Below, piece after piece: positions 17,449-24,668 of a stretch of DNA of 64,000 bases (its first letter is position 1; each line of letters opens with the position of its first letter). The stretch is from CANKHA01 sp963731585. GTDB taxonomy: Bacteria; Pseudomonadota; Alphaproteobacteria; Rhizobiales; Xanthobacteraceae. Both the position numbers and the translations under genes were made by a program. The stretch spans positions 1 through 64,000 of the forward strand of contig CAVSWC010000010.1 of the NCBI GenBank assembly GCA_963731585.1, in the 5' to 3' direction. The notes beneath the pieces were generated by a model. That model saw only the letters and a program-made list of their open reading frames with translations. It had not been told where the DNA came from and did no database searches.

Positions 17449-18000
17449 TTAGGCCCTTTCGGTGCGGGCGAGAATAGCGCGGGTGGTGCGGTCGGGGCCG
17501 AAATCATCGACACTTTCGACCGACATCAACTCTGACAGGCGGGTACGGGCCCGATTGACGCGGCTTTTGATGGTGCCGACAGCGCACTCGCAGATCGTTG
17601 CCGCTTCCTCGTAGGAAAATCCTGAGGCCCCCACCAGCACCAGCGCTTCTCGCTGATCCGTCGGCAGCTTGGCCAAAGCCGTGCGGAACTCTTCAAATTC
17701 AACCCGGCCATACTGCTCCGGATGCGATTTCAGCGTTTCGGCATAGCTGCCGTCGCCGTCCTCGACCTCACGCCGGCGCTTGCGATATTCCGAGCGAAAA
17801 TGATTGCGCAGAATGGTAAACAGCCAGGCGGACATGTTCGTGCCAGGCTGGAACGAATTGATATTGGCCAAGGCGCGCAACAGCGTTTCCTGAACCAAGT
17901 CGTCCGCGCGGTCGACGTTCCCGCACAACGAAATGGCGAAGGCGCGCAGGCTTGGGACTGCTGCCAGGACAGCCTCTCGGACGGACGCGTCCAGAGCCAT
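17449..18000 (-). CDS. ecfG: General stress response ECF sigma factor EcfG
   Basis: 183-residue ECF sigma factor. Region 2 is about residues 12-80 (CGNVDRADDLVQETLLRAL, then SAWLFTILRNHF) and region 4 is about 115-165 (LPTDQREALVLVGASGFSYEEAA, then GTIKSRVNRARTRL). It recognises GGAAC-N16/17-CGTT promoters and is held by NepR until phosphorylated PhyR binds NepR. ATG 18000 overlaps the nepR stop (ATGA), showing translational coupling. nepR, ecfG, phyR and an HWE kinase together form the classical GSR locus, which fixes its identity. Confidence 0.96.
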   Translation of the reverse strand: MALDASVREAVLAAVPSLRAFAISLCGNVDRADDLVQETLLRALANINSFQPGTNMSAWLFTILRNHFRSEYRKRRREVEDGDGSYAETLKSHPEQYGRVEFEEFRTALAKLPTDQREALVLVGASGFSYEEAATICECAVGTIKSRVNRARTRLSELMSVESVDDFGPDRTTRAILARTERA

Positions 18001-18212
18001 CACCGCGGTTCCTTGCTATCCGGCTTATCAAGGCGGTTCAAGAGATCCGCAAAGCGGTCCGGTACTCCCTGATTTAGCACGTCGTCATACAGGGCGCGGA
18101 GCTGTTGGCCGATCTTCGCTTGAATGTCGCGACCCAATTTCGCGTCGGTCTTGCCTGGGCTATTTCCAGTTTCCATCTGCGAACGGGTTCCGGTTGATTT
18201 GACGTCTTTCAT
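18000..18212 (-). CDS. nepR: Anti-sigma factor NepR
   Basis: 70-residue anti-sigma factor that sequesters EcfG. The conserved core is LGRDIQAKIGQQLRALYDDV followed by PDRFADLLNRLD, the two NepR helices. The start chosen is ATG 18212 (MKDVKSTG), which follows a GTGAGGG ribosome site; the frame stays open to 18338 but that would give an unusually long tail. Its stop overlaps the ecfG start, so NepR and EcfG are made in step. An EcfG-type promoter lies upstream, giving autoregulation. Confidence 0.92.
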   Translation of the reverse strand: MKDVKSTGTRSQMETGNSPGKTDAKLGRDIQAKIGQQLRALYDDVLNQGVPDRFADLLNRLDKPDSKEPR

Positions 18213-18309
18213 GTGTCCCTCACCGGACCGCTTCTGCCTGGAAGCGGCCGGCCCCCCTTGCGTCATCGGAGTAAAAGTCTCACTTCCATGATTTCGTTCC
18301 ATAGCTACG

Positions 18310-18334
18310 GGAACTTTTTTGGCGATGAGCGGTT
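18310..18334 (+). promoter_or_regulatory. EcfG-type promoter for phyR
   Basis: GGAAC at 18310-18314, 16 nt, GGTT at 18331-18334; one base differs from CGTT. It is about 84 nt upstream of the phyR start. The same bases also form a minus-strand site, because GGAAC and GTTCC are inverted repeats here. Confidence 0.68.
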
Positions 18335-18336
18335 CC
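18312..18336 (-). promoter_or_regulatory. EcfG-type promoter for nepR-ecfG
   Basis: On the minus strand, GGAAC (18336-18332), 16 nt, AGTT (18315-18312). It is about 100 nt upstream of nepR and overlaps the plus-strand phyR promoter almost completely, making one bidirectional element. Confidence 0.62.
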
Positions 18337-18417
18337 ATTGCCTTAGAGCCGATTTGAATTATTGTATTCCCTGCGAGGGGCCGCCGGGGTTGCCGGTTAC
18401 GAATGGGAGGGTTTTCC

Positions 18418-19221
18418 GTGTCGACGTCTCAAGCCGTAGCGCAACATTTGCCCTATCTCCGCCGCTATGCCCGCGCCTTGAGCGGGAGCCAGAGCTCAGG
18501 CGATGCCTATGTGGCCACCACCCTGGAGGCTCTGATCGAGGACCCGAGCGTACTGGAAAAGGCCGCCTCCACCCGAGTTGCACTCTATCGACTTTTCACC
18601 AAGATCTGGAATTCCGTACCCGTCAACGACGCCACCGAGCCGGCGAGCCGGGATATGCCGGTGGAGCAGCGGCTGTCGAATATCACCCCGAAGCCCCGCC
18701 AAGCCTTCCTGCTGGTCGCCCTGGAGGGACTGTCGGAAGATGACGCAGCGAAGGTCCTGGACGTCGATGTGCCAACCCTGCGCCGGTTGGTGGAGGAATC
18801 AGGCCGCGAACTGGCAGCCGAGATCGCCACGGACGTATTGATCATCGAAGACGAGACTTTTATCGCGATGGATTTGGAGGGCCTTGTCGAAAGCCTGGGC
18901 CATCGGGTGCTCGGTGTCGCGCGCACCCATTCGGAAGCGATTACGCTGGCCAAGGCCAAGCGCCCCGGTCTGATCCTGGCCGACATCCAGCTGGCCGACG
19001 GCAGTTCCGGTCTCGACGCGGTCAACGAACTGTTGCGGCTTTTTGAAGTGCCGGTGATCTTCATCACCGCCTATCCGGAAAGATTTCTCACCGGGCATCG
19101 GCCAGAGCCGGCCTTCCTGATTGCCAAGCCGTTTCAGCCGGCGACCGTTTCGGCCGTGCTCAGCCAGGCGCTGTTCTTTGAGCGCAAGGCCAAGCGCCGC
19201 GAGCACCGCGCCACGGCCTAG
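18418..19221 (+). CDS. phyR: General stress response regulator PhyR
   Basis: 267 residues. An N-terminal sigma-like domain (about 1-130; LPYLRRYARALSGSQ and KPRQAFLLVALEGLSEDDA) mimics EcfG and captures NepR. The C-terminal receiver domain (about 138-255) has acidic residues at IIEDE, the phospho-acceptor Asp189 in LILADIQLADG, and the conserved Lys in FLIAKPF. I prefer GTG 18418 (VSTSQAVAQH), which fits known PhyR N-termini and has GGGAGG 8-9 nt upstream; ATG 18403 would place that site inside the gene. Divergent from nepR-ecfG. Confidence 0.95.
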   Translation: MSTSQAVAQHLPYLRRYARALSGSQSSGDAYVATTLEALIEDPSVLEKAASTRVALYRLFTKIWNSVPVNDATEPASRDMPVEQRLSNITPKPRQAFLLVALEGLSEDDAAKVLDVDVPTLRRLVEESGRELAAEIATDVLIIEDETFIAMDLEGLVESLGHRVLGVARTHSEAITLAKAKRPGLILADIQLADGSSGLDAVNELLRLFEVPVIFITAYPERFLTGHRPEPAFLIAKPFQPATVSAVLSQALFFERKAKRREHRATA

Positions 19222-19605
19222 CCGCTACTTCCGCCGCGCCATCGCATACCCCAACAGCAGCCAGCGCCTCGATGGCGGTGGCGACCTGTGCTTAGGCGGC
19301 AGCGATGTCATCGCTTGGAGACCTACTTTCCCTGCGGGACGGCAAGGCGAATGCGGGGCCGTCGCAACGCAAATAGGCGCAGCCGGCAGATGGTCGGCAG
19401 CGCCTTTGACGGTCGCGTCAGGGGAGGGAATGCGACCGATTCTACTTTCAATGCGCGCGCAGCAATCAAGGTTCCGCCGCGAATCGGAAATGGCGCCCGA
19501 TGGGTGACAGCGCTTAATCATCTTGGTGCTATCAATTCCGCACGATGCACTGGTGTCGCCGCAGTTGCGACACCACATCAGGTAATTGGTTATCGTTCTG
19601 TGAGA
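19222..19605. other. Intergenic region between phyR and the HWE kinase
   Basis: 384 nt without a convincing gene, although the kinase frame stays open through most of it. No EcfG box was found. The only structure I note is a 9-bp perfect hairpin at 19551-19575, listed separately. Confidence 0.5.
19551..19575. promoter_or_regulatory. Perfect 9-bp inverted repeat just upstream of the kinase start
   Basis: TGGTGTCGC (19551-19559), a 7-nt loop, then GCGACACCA (19567-19575). It ends 30 nt before ATG 19606 and has no T tract, so it is not a simple terminator. It could be an operator or a leader hairpin that limits kinase translation. Confidence 0.4.
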
Positions 19606-21021
19606 ATGCTTGGTGCCGCATACGGGAAACAGTTGACGACAGCATCCTCGAGCAAAGGCGGCGCGCCGGCCGGACAATTTCCCCCTGAGCAGCTTGAAGC
19701 TGCCCTGACGGAAGCGAACATCTATGTCTTCCGCCAGGATGCGGATCTTCGCTACACCTGGGTTTGCGGCCCCTCTGGCGGCGGCGATGGCCTCACCGGC
19801 CGCACCGATGAGGAGCTCTTACCATCGCGCGAACGCGAGGCCGTGGTCGCCGTCAAGCAACGCGTGTTGCAGACCGGCGTGCCGGCGGATTGCGAGGTAT
19901 CTTATACCTTGCCGGAAGGCCGCAAGCTCTTTGCCTTGCATGTGCATCCAATCCTTGGGCCCGACCGCAAAGTCGTCGGCATCACCACCATCGCCACTGA
20001 TATTTCCCGTGTACACTCGCTGGAGAGCGAACAGCGCGATCTGAGCGAGGAACTGGCTGGCACCTTGCAGCGCTATGAGACCGCGTTACGCGGCTCGAAT
20101 GTCACTGTTTATACGCAAGATCGCGACCTGCGTTACACCTCAATCAGCAATCCCATATTCGAGCGTAAGATCGATGAGATCATCGGCCATACCGACGAGG
20201 AGGTACTCCCGGCGGCCAGCCGCTCGGCGATCATCGCCTTGAAGCGCGCCGCCTTGGAAACCGGCAGCCCGCAGGATAGCGAGGTCTGCATCCAGGCTGC
20301 TTCCGGCGAACGTTGGTATGATCTGCACATTGAGCCCCTGCGAGACATCATGGGCGCCATCGTCGGCCTGAGCTGCGCAGCGGTTGACATCACTGAGCGC
20401 AAGGAGGGGGAGGCGCATCTGCGCCTGTTAATGCGCGAATTGACGCATCGCTCGAAAAATCTGTTGGCCGTGATCCAGGCCATGGCGCGGCAGACGGCAC
20501 GGCACGTCGGCTCCATCGATGGCTTCCTCACGCAATTTGGTGCGCGCTTGCAGGCGTTGGCGACCTCGCACGACCTCCTGGTGCAGGAAAGTTGGTACGG
20601 TGTCTCGCTGGATGAGTTGGTGCGGTCCCAGCTCGGGCACTACCTTGACCGGGTCGACACCCAGGTTTCGCTTAACGGCCCGACCGTCGTCCTGAAGCCG
20701 GAAGCGGCGCAAAGCCTGGGCTTGGCACTGCATGAACTGGCGACCAATGCAGCAAAATACGGGGCGCTTTCGGTGCCGAAGGGGCATGTTTCCATCCGCT
20801 GGAAGCGGTTGCCTGCAACTGAAGGTCACGGGGTTGAGATCTGCTGGGACGAGGAGTGCGGACCCAAGGTCAAGCCGCCCAAGCAGCGGGGCTTCGGCAG
20901 CATGGTGATTGAGCAAAACCTTACGCGCTCCCTGGACGCCGAGGTAACCATGGACTTCTCGCCCGCCGGGGTACGCTGCCGGGTTATCATTCCAGTCATG
21001 CAGCTGTCTGTCGGTCGCTAA
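19606..21021 (+). CDS. HWE-family PAS sensor histidine kinase (candidate PhyR kinase)
   Basis: 471 residues, no membrane segments. Two PAS domains (about 28-140 and 155-265; each with a conserved [I/V]Y-x-QD-[A/R]DLRYT motif and an LP-x-SR segment) are followed by an HWE kinase core. The phospho-acceptor His281 is in MRELTHRSKNLLAVIQ, the N-box in LALHELATNAAKYGALS, and the family WxE in ICWDEECGP. Kinases of this type next to phyR phosphorylate PhyR in other alphaproteobacteria. The signal is unknown; a soluble PAS sensor suggests an internal or light/redox cue. ATG 19606 is chosen, with GTG 19600 possible. Confidence 0.9.
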   Translation: MLGAAYGKQLTTASSSKGGAPAGQFPPEQLEAALTEANIYVFRQDADLRYTWVCGPSGGGDGLTGRTDEELLPSREREAVVAVKQRVLQTGVPADCEVSYTLPEGRKLFALHVHPILGPDRKVVGITTIATDISRVHSLESEQRDLSEELAGTLQRYETALRGSNVTVYTQDRDLRYTSISNPIFERKIDEIIGHTDEEVLPAASRSAIIALKRAALETGSPQDSEVCIQAASGERWYDLHIEPLRDIMGAIVGLSCAAVDITERKEGEAHLRLLMRELTHRSKNLLAVIQAMARQTARHVGSIDGFLTQFGARLQALATSHDLLVQESWYGVSLDELVRSQLGHYLDRVDTQVSLNGPTVVLKPEAAQSLGLALHELATNAAKYGALSVPKGHVSIRWKRLPATEGHGVEICWDEECGPKVKPPKQRGFGSMVIEQNLTRSLDAEVTMDFSPAGVRCRVIIPVMQLSVGR

Positions 21022-21040
21022 TAATTGACTGCTTGCGACC

Positions 21041-21065
21041 GGAACCTGCTGCTCGCGCGCACGTT
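21041..21065 (+). promoter_or_regulatory. EcfG-type promoter for the small exported protein
   Basis: GGAAC at 21041-21045, 16 nt, CGTT at 21062-21065: an exact consensus match, 67 nt upstream of ATG 21132. Confidence 0.75.
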
Positions 21066-21131
21066 TACCCGCGAAATCTTCCATGCCCATCTGCGCCCGG
21101 CGCGCCGTTGCTGGCATATTGGAGAGATCCG

Positions 21132-21455
21132 ATGTGCGCATTTTTGCGTTATTCCGCCGGCGGCTTGGCCGCCCTCCTAATGACCGCTTATGTCGCCGTT
21201 TCAGCGGAGAGCGGGCTTAGTGCCTTTCGGCCTACTGTCATCGAACCCGATGGGTCAGTGCAAACCATCGTGAACCGAATAACCAAAGGCGACCGTGAAA
21301 TCACGGCTCGCGATGCACGCGTCCCAACGTCTGCGCCCCACCAGCGGATGCCTGCGGCGGCCAAGGAACCAAAAATCCTTGTGGGTTGCGATCCTGCATT
21401 CAGTCCGCTGATGGCGTCAGCCAAGAACAATTTCGCCAGCCGGTGCCTGACCTAG
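21132..21455 (+). CDS. Small exported protein of unknown function, GSR-linked
   Basis: 107 residues beginning MCAFLRYSAGGLAALLMTAYVAVSA, a signal peptide or lipid-type leader, then a polar mature part with two Cys (VGCDPAF and FASRCLT). The segment PKILVGCDPAFSPL is compact and may hold a disulfide with the C-terminal Cys. I do not recognise a named family. The start is fixed by GGAGAGAT upstream. A perfect EcfG promoter precedes it and it lies directly after the GSR kinase, so it is a likely stress-induced envelope protein. Confidence 0.7.
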   Translation: MCAFLRYSAGGLAALLMTAYVAVSAESGLSAFRPTVIEPDGSVQTIVNRITKGDREITARDARVPTSAPHQRMPAAAKEPKILVGCDPAFSPLMASAKNNFASRCLT

Positions 21456-21534
21456 AATCAGATCCTCTGCCGGAAAACCACGGCATGCCGCGGCGCGAGC
21501 CTACGGCATGCTGCTTTTGGCCGTGTCCCTGAAG

Positions 21535-21693
21535 CTAGATTCGTCCGAGCAGGATCAGGATCAACAGAATGACGAGGATCACCCCGACTATTCCCGAGGG
21601 ACCATAGCCCCAGCCAGCGCTGTGCGGCCAAGTCGGGATAACGCCCAGTAGAACCAGGATCAGGACAATGATAAGAATGGTGCCGAGTGACAT
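21535..21693 (-). CDS. DUF3309 small hydrophobic protein
   Basis: 52-residue membrane peptide beginning MSLGTILIIVLILVLLGVIP, with a central TWPHSAGWGYGPSG motif and a second hydrophobic half ending LILILLGRI. This two-helix layout with TWPHS and WGYGPSG is diagnostic of DUF3309, a family often multiplied in alphaproteobacteria and of unknown role. ATG 21693, stop TAG 21535. A possible upstream GGAAC-N16-TATT sequence (21741-21765, minus) resembles, but does not match, an EcfG promoter. Confidence 0.88.
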   Translation of the reverse strand: MSLGTILIIVLILVLLGVIPTWPHSAGWGYGPSGIVGVILVILLILILLGRI

Positions 21694-21799
21694 GACGCAA
21701 TCTCTCTACAATTAAAAACGCCGGTTCATGGCACGGGCTCAATACTCACGACGGTAGAAAGTTCCTCAAAAAGGCTGCAACTTCGGCTCCATCCAAAGG

Positions 21800-22098
21800 C
21801 GAGCAAAAGAAGTTTATGTTGGCTGCTATCAATAAGTTCGGCCTGGATATTGGCGCAACAAATCAAGGCCCGCATGGTTCTGGGCGGTTTTTGCTTGACC
21901 AGCCGCAAGGCCGGCATCTTGGCCGGCAATTCTGCCGGGTTAGTGCAGAAGCAACGGTTGGTACCGGGCTGGGCGCCAACGCGCTGGTTGGCGGCTCGGA
22001 TCGCACGGTCAGCGTGCAACCGGTATCGGGGCAAGGACTAGTCTGACGTGAATCTCGCGGTGGGCCTGTCCGGATTGCAGCTGCGCGCGGCGCGGTAA
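21800..22098 (+). pseudogene. DUF992 family gene remnant (N-terminus missing, frameshifted)
   Basis: The C-terminal part of a DUF992 protein can be read across frames: AINKFGLDIG (about 21824-21853), then SRKAGILAGNSAG, then SAEATVGTGLGANALVGGSDRTVSVQP, and finally NLAVGLSGLQLRAAR with a stop TAA at 22096-22098. DUF992 proteins are exported and about 150-170 residues long. No signal peptide or N-terminal core can be found upstream, and at least three frame breaks occur in a region that is otherwise clean. A strong terminator follows at 22123-22150. A decayed copy is the simplest reading; sequencing error alone would not explain the missing N-terminus. Confidence 0.65.
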
Positions 22099-22122
22099 AT
22101 TTAATCGGTACAAGAACGCCGA

Positions 22123-22150
22123 ACGGCCGCCTTTTGGCGGCCGTTTTTTT
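22123..22150 (+). terminator. Rho-independent terminator after the DUF992 remnant
   Basis: Stem ACGGCCGCC (22123-22131), loop TTTT, stem GGCGGCCGT (22136-22144), followed by a T run through 22150. It insulates otsA from upstream transcription. Confidence 0.85.
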
Positions 22151-22178
22151 ACCTCGGCCTGTTTCGGCGTTCCCCTCC

Positions 22179-22204
22179 GGAACCATTTAAATGAACGAAT
22201 CGTT
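22179..22204 (+). promoter_or_regulatory. EcfG-type promoter for otsA copy 1
   Basis: GGAAC at 22179-22183, 17 nt, CGTT at 22201-22204: a consensus match placed between the preceding terminator and ATG 22228. The leader would be only about 15-20 nt. Confidence 0.8.
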
Positions 22205-22227
22205 AAATTCCGGTGGTGCGGAGAATT

Positions 22228-23730
22228 ATGACGATGACATTGGTCGTGGTTTCCAATCGCGTCGCCTGCCCAGCGGCGGACGAACCGATTGAAGGGGGAT
22301 TGGCGGCTGCGCTGCTTCCTGCCGTGCAGACCTGCGGGGCTATTTGGGTTGGCGCCAGCCAACGCCCGCAGGAGATGCCAGCGAAGGAACCCTTCGCCAC
22401 GATAAAATCCTATGGCGCAGGCTGCATTGCCACCGTCGATTTGCCGAAAAAGCAGTATCGCGCCTTTTACGATGGATTTTCCAATTCCGCACTGTGGCCG
22501 GCACTGCATTCGCGCCCGGATCTGATCCGCACGTCAGGGGAGGACTATGCGTCCTATCGGGAAATCAACACTCTGATGGCGCGGGCATTGATCCGCTTTG
22601 CCAAATCGGATGCGGCCTTCTGGATTCACGACTATCACTACCTCGCGCTCGGCGCGGATATGCGCAAGCTCGGCATCAACCAACCGATCGGTTTCTTTCT
22701 GCACACGCCGTTCCCGACGCGCGGCGTTTTTTCCAGTGTGCCGCATCATCGCGAGTTGATCCATGCGATGCTCGCCTACGATCTGATCGGGGTGCAAACC
22801 GACGAAGACCACGCCAATTTGGCTGAGTATCTTGAGAACGAACTGTGCCTTAAGGGCAATGGCGATGTTTACAAGGTGGGCCGGCGCACCCTTCGCATCG
22901 GCACCTTCCCGATCGGGATCGACGCGGCTGGTTTCGCGGCGCGTGCCGCCAACGCGGCGATGTGTCCGGAAGCCACCCGCCTGCGCGCCAGCTTGCAAGG
23001 CGCGCGGCTGGCGATCGGCGTGGACCGCGTCGATTATTCGAAAGGGCTGACTAACCGCTTCGAAGCGTTCGACCAACTGCTGCAACATCATCCAGCGCTT
23101 AAGCGCACGGTTGCGCTATTGCAGATCGCCGTGCCCTCGCGCGTTCACGTCGACGCCTATCAAAAACTTCAATTGCAGCTCGCAGGCCAAGTGACCGAAA
23201 TCAACGGCCGCCATGGTGAGATTGATTGGACGCCCATTCGGTACCTTACCAAGGGCTTTTCCCAGGGCAGGCTGGCCTGCTTCTACCGCATGGCGCAGGT
23301 CGGTTTGGTGACACCGTTGCGCGACGGTATGAATCTCGTCGCCAAAGAATATGTGGCCGCTCAGGATCCCTCCGATCCAGGCGTGCTGGTGCTCTCCAAG
23401 TTCGCGGGCGCCGCGCGGCAGCTGGATGCGGCAATCCTGGTCAACCCGCACGATATCGACGGCCTCTCCAGCGCCATAGCCGAGGCCTTCAGCATGCCGC
23501 AAGACGAGCGGCGCGAACGCTGGGACGCTATGATGAAGGCGCTGGTCGCTGCGCCGTTGCAGGGCTGGTTCTCGGATTTCGTCACTGCCTTGCGCACGCC
23601 TTGCCTGGAGCCGGCGGTCGTTCCACAGGGCGCCACCTTGCTGCCGTTCCAGCTGCGCCGCCGCGAAATTGGCGCCCGCACCGCCGCACCAGCCGGTCAA
23701 AATCTAGTGAACGGCGATTCCCGGCATTAA
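22228..23730 (+). CDS. otsA: Trehalose-6-phosphate synthase (OtsA, copy 1)
   Basis: GT20 enzyme of 500 residues making trehalose-6-phosphate from UDP-glucose and glucose-6-phosphate. Seen motifs: GGLAAALLP near the N-terminus (glycine loop), FWIHDYHYLALG, GFFLHTPFPTRGVF, GVDRVDYSKGLTNR and the C-terminal LRDGMNLVAKEYVAAQ, all standard for OtsA. ATG 22228 is chosen over upstream GTGs because GGAGA lies just before it. It has its own EcfG promoter and no otsB next to it; the phosphatase is about 5 kb away beside the second otsA. Frame is clean throughout. Confidence 0.95.
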   Translation: MTMTLVVVSNRVACPAADEPIEGGLAAALLPAVQTCGAIWVGASQRPQEMPAKEPFATIKSYGAGCIATVDLPKKQYRAFYDGFSNSALWPALHSRPDLIRTSGEDYASYREINTLMARALIRFAKSDAAFWIHDYHYLALGADMRKLGINQPIGFFLHTPFPTRGVFSSVPHHRELIHAMLAYDLIGVQTDEDHANLAEYLENELCLKGNGDVYKVGRRTLRIGTFPIGIDAAGFAARAANAAMCPEATRLRASLQGARLAIGVDRVDYSKGLTNRFEAFDQLLQHHPALKRTVALLQIAVPSRVHVDAYQKLQLQLAGQVTEINGRHGEIDWTPIRYLTKGFSQGRLACFYRMAQVGLVTPLRDGMNLVAKEYVAAQDPSDPGVLVLSKFAGAARQLDAAILVNPHDIDGLSSAIAEAFSMPQDERRERWDAMMKALVAAPLQGWFSDFVTALRTPCLEPAVVPQGATLLPFQLRRREIGARTAAPAGQNLVNGDSRH

Positions 23731-23796
23731 TTTCGTCGCGAAACTTGCGCAAGCTGCGTTATCTCACGCTCACCCTGTTGCGGCAGGAGATTACGA

Positions 23797-24033
23797 ATGG
23801 CCCAGGCCCGCTATTTTGTCGTTCAGCACGACGGTAACTGGCTGATCAAGTTCGACGACGAGGAATATGGCCCTTACTCCACCCAGTCCGAGGCTATGCT
23901 TTTTGCCATCGATGCAGCCCAGAAGCTGGGCGATCAGGGTGACCGGAAGGCTGAAGTCTGCGTAATGGGCGAGAACGGCCATTTCCGGCCCGAATGGACA
24001 TACGGGCAGGGGCCTTATCTGCCTCGCGCGTAG
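23797..24033 (+). CDS. DUF2188-like small protein
   Basis: 78 residues: RYFVVQHDGNWLIKFDDEEYGPYSTQSEAMLFAIDAAQKLG, a beta-beta-beta-alpha pattern like DUF2188, followed by VCVMGENGHFRPEWTYG. Function is unknown; family members are small cytoplasmic proteins often induced in stationary phase. AGGAG lies about 7 nt before the ATG. It follows otsA by 66 nt on the same strand and may be read from the same promoter. Confidence 0.75.
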   Translation: MAQARYFVVQHDGNWLIKFDDEEYGPYSTQSEAMLFAIDAAQKLGDQGDRKAEVCVMGENGHFRPEWTYGQGPYLPRA

Positions 24034-24121
24034 TTTTTAAACCCCGGCGGCGACCACGGAACATTCGGAAGGGTCCGCGTGTTTGCCTGTCAGACGTGAC
24101 TTCCCCCTCGGTCGCGTCAAT

Positions 24122-24174
24122 ACGCCGGACGGCCTTCATACCCTCCCTCCCCCGACGGAAAGGCTGTCCGGCGT
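24122..24174. terminator. Long hairpin between convergent genes
   Basis: ACGCCGGAC (24122-24130) pairs with GTCCGGCGT (24166-24174); the stem extends through one G-T and three more pairs to about 13 bp, with a 27-nt loop. It lies between the convergent DUF2188 and sensory-rhodopsin-transducer genes and probably ends both transcripts. There is no T tract. Confidence 0.5.
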
Positions 24175-24194
24175 CCCCTTAAAGTTTGAAGAGA

Positions 24195-24566
24195 TCAATC
24201 CTGCGCGTAGGCGATGGTGCTGAGCAGCGAAATTTCCGCGCGCCGCGAATCCAGCCGCGTGTGCTGAACGGTGATGGGCACATCGAATTCAAATACCGAG
24301 GAAAAGTCGGTGTCGAGGGGAACGGGTTGGGGATTTTTCAAGTCGTTGAACCGGAGATGAAGGGTGCGGCGGGCCGGCACGGCGACTTGGTAAGTCACCG
24401 GCTCGCGATCGGTAAAGTAGACGGTCAGCGTGATATGCGCCTCGGCGTCGCCGGCATTCAGGATGCATGCCGTTTCATGGGAAACCAGCGCGCGCTCGGT
24501 CGAACAGCTTTCAGAAGGGATGTAACCTTCGGGGATTGCCCATCTTTTTTTTCCAATGGCTTCCAT
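24195..24566 (-). CDS. Sensory rhodopsin transducer (ASRT) family protein
   Basis: 123 residues. The N-terminal KKRWAIPEGYIPSES is the ASRT-family signature, followed by a beta-rich domain (ACILNAGDAEAHITLTVYF, VAVPARRTLHLRFNDL, FDVPITVQHTRLDSR). The founding member couples to a cyanobacterial sensory rhodopsin, but most homologues occur in bacteria without rhodopsins, and a sugar- or small-molecule-binding role has been proposed for the family. No rhodopsin gene is present here. ATG 24566 follows AGGAG. It is divergent from a glucose dehydrogenase gene, consistent with a sugar link. Confidence 0.88.
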   Translation of the reverse strand: MEAIGKKRWAIPEGYIPSESCSTERALVSHETACILNAGDAEAHITLTVYFTDREPVTYQVAVPARRTLHLRFNDLKNPQPVPLDTDFSSVFEFDVPITVQHTRLDSRRAEISLLSTIAYAQD

Positions 24567-24668
24567 GCTTGATCTCCTGCTTTTTGCGATCGCAGCCAAC
24601 GAGGTCATGCTCTTTAAAGGACACCAAACAACAATGCCCGAAGGCTTTGGTTTCCGGGAGCGGCTGGT

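Noticed and set aside
19225..19677. 150-codon open frame on the minus strand between phyR and the kinase
   Set aside because: No recognisable motif or ribosome site, many Arg/Ser/Pro shadow residues, and overlap with the kinase N-terminus.
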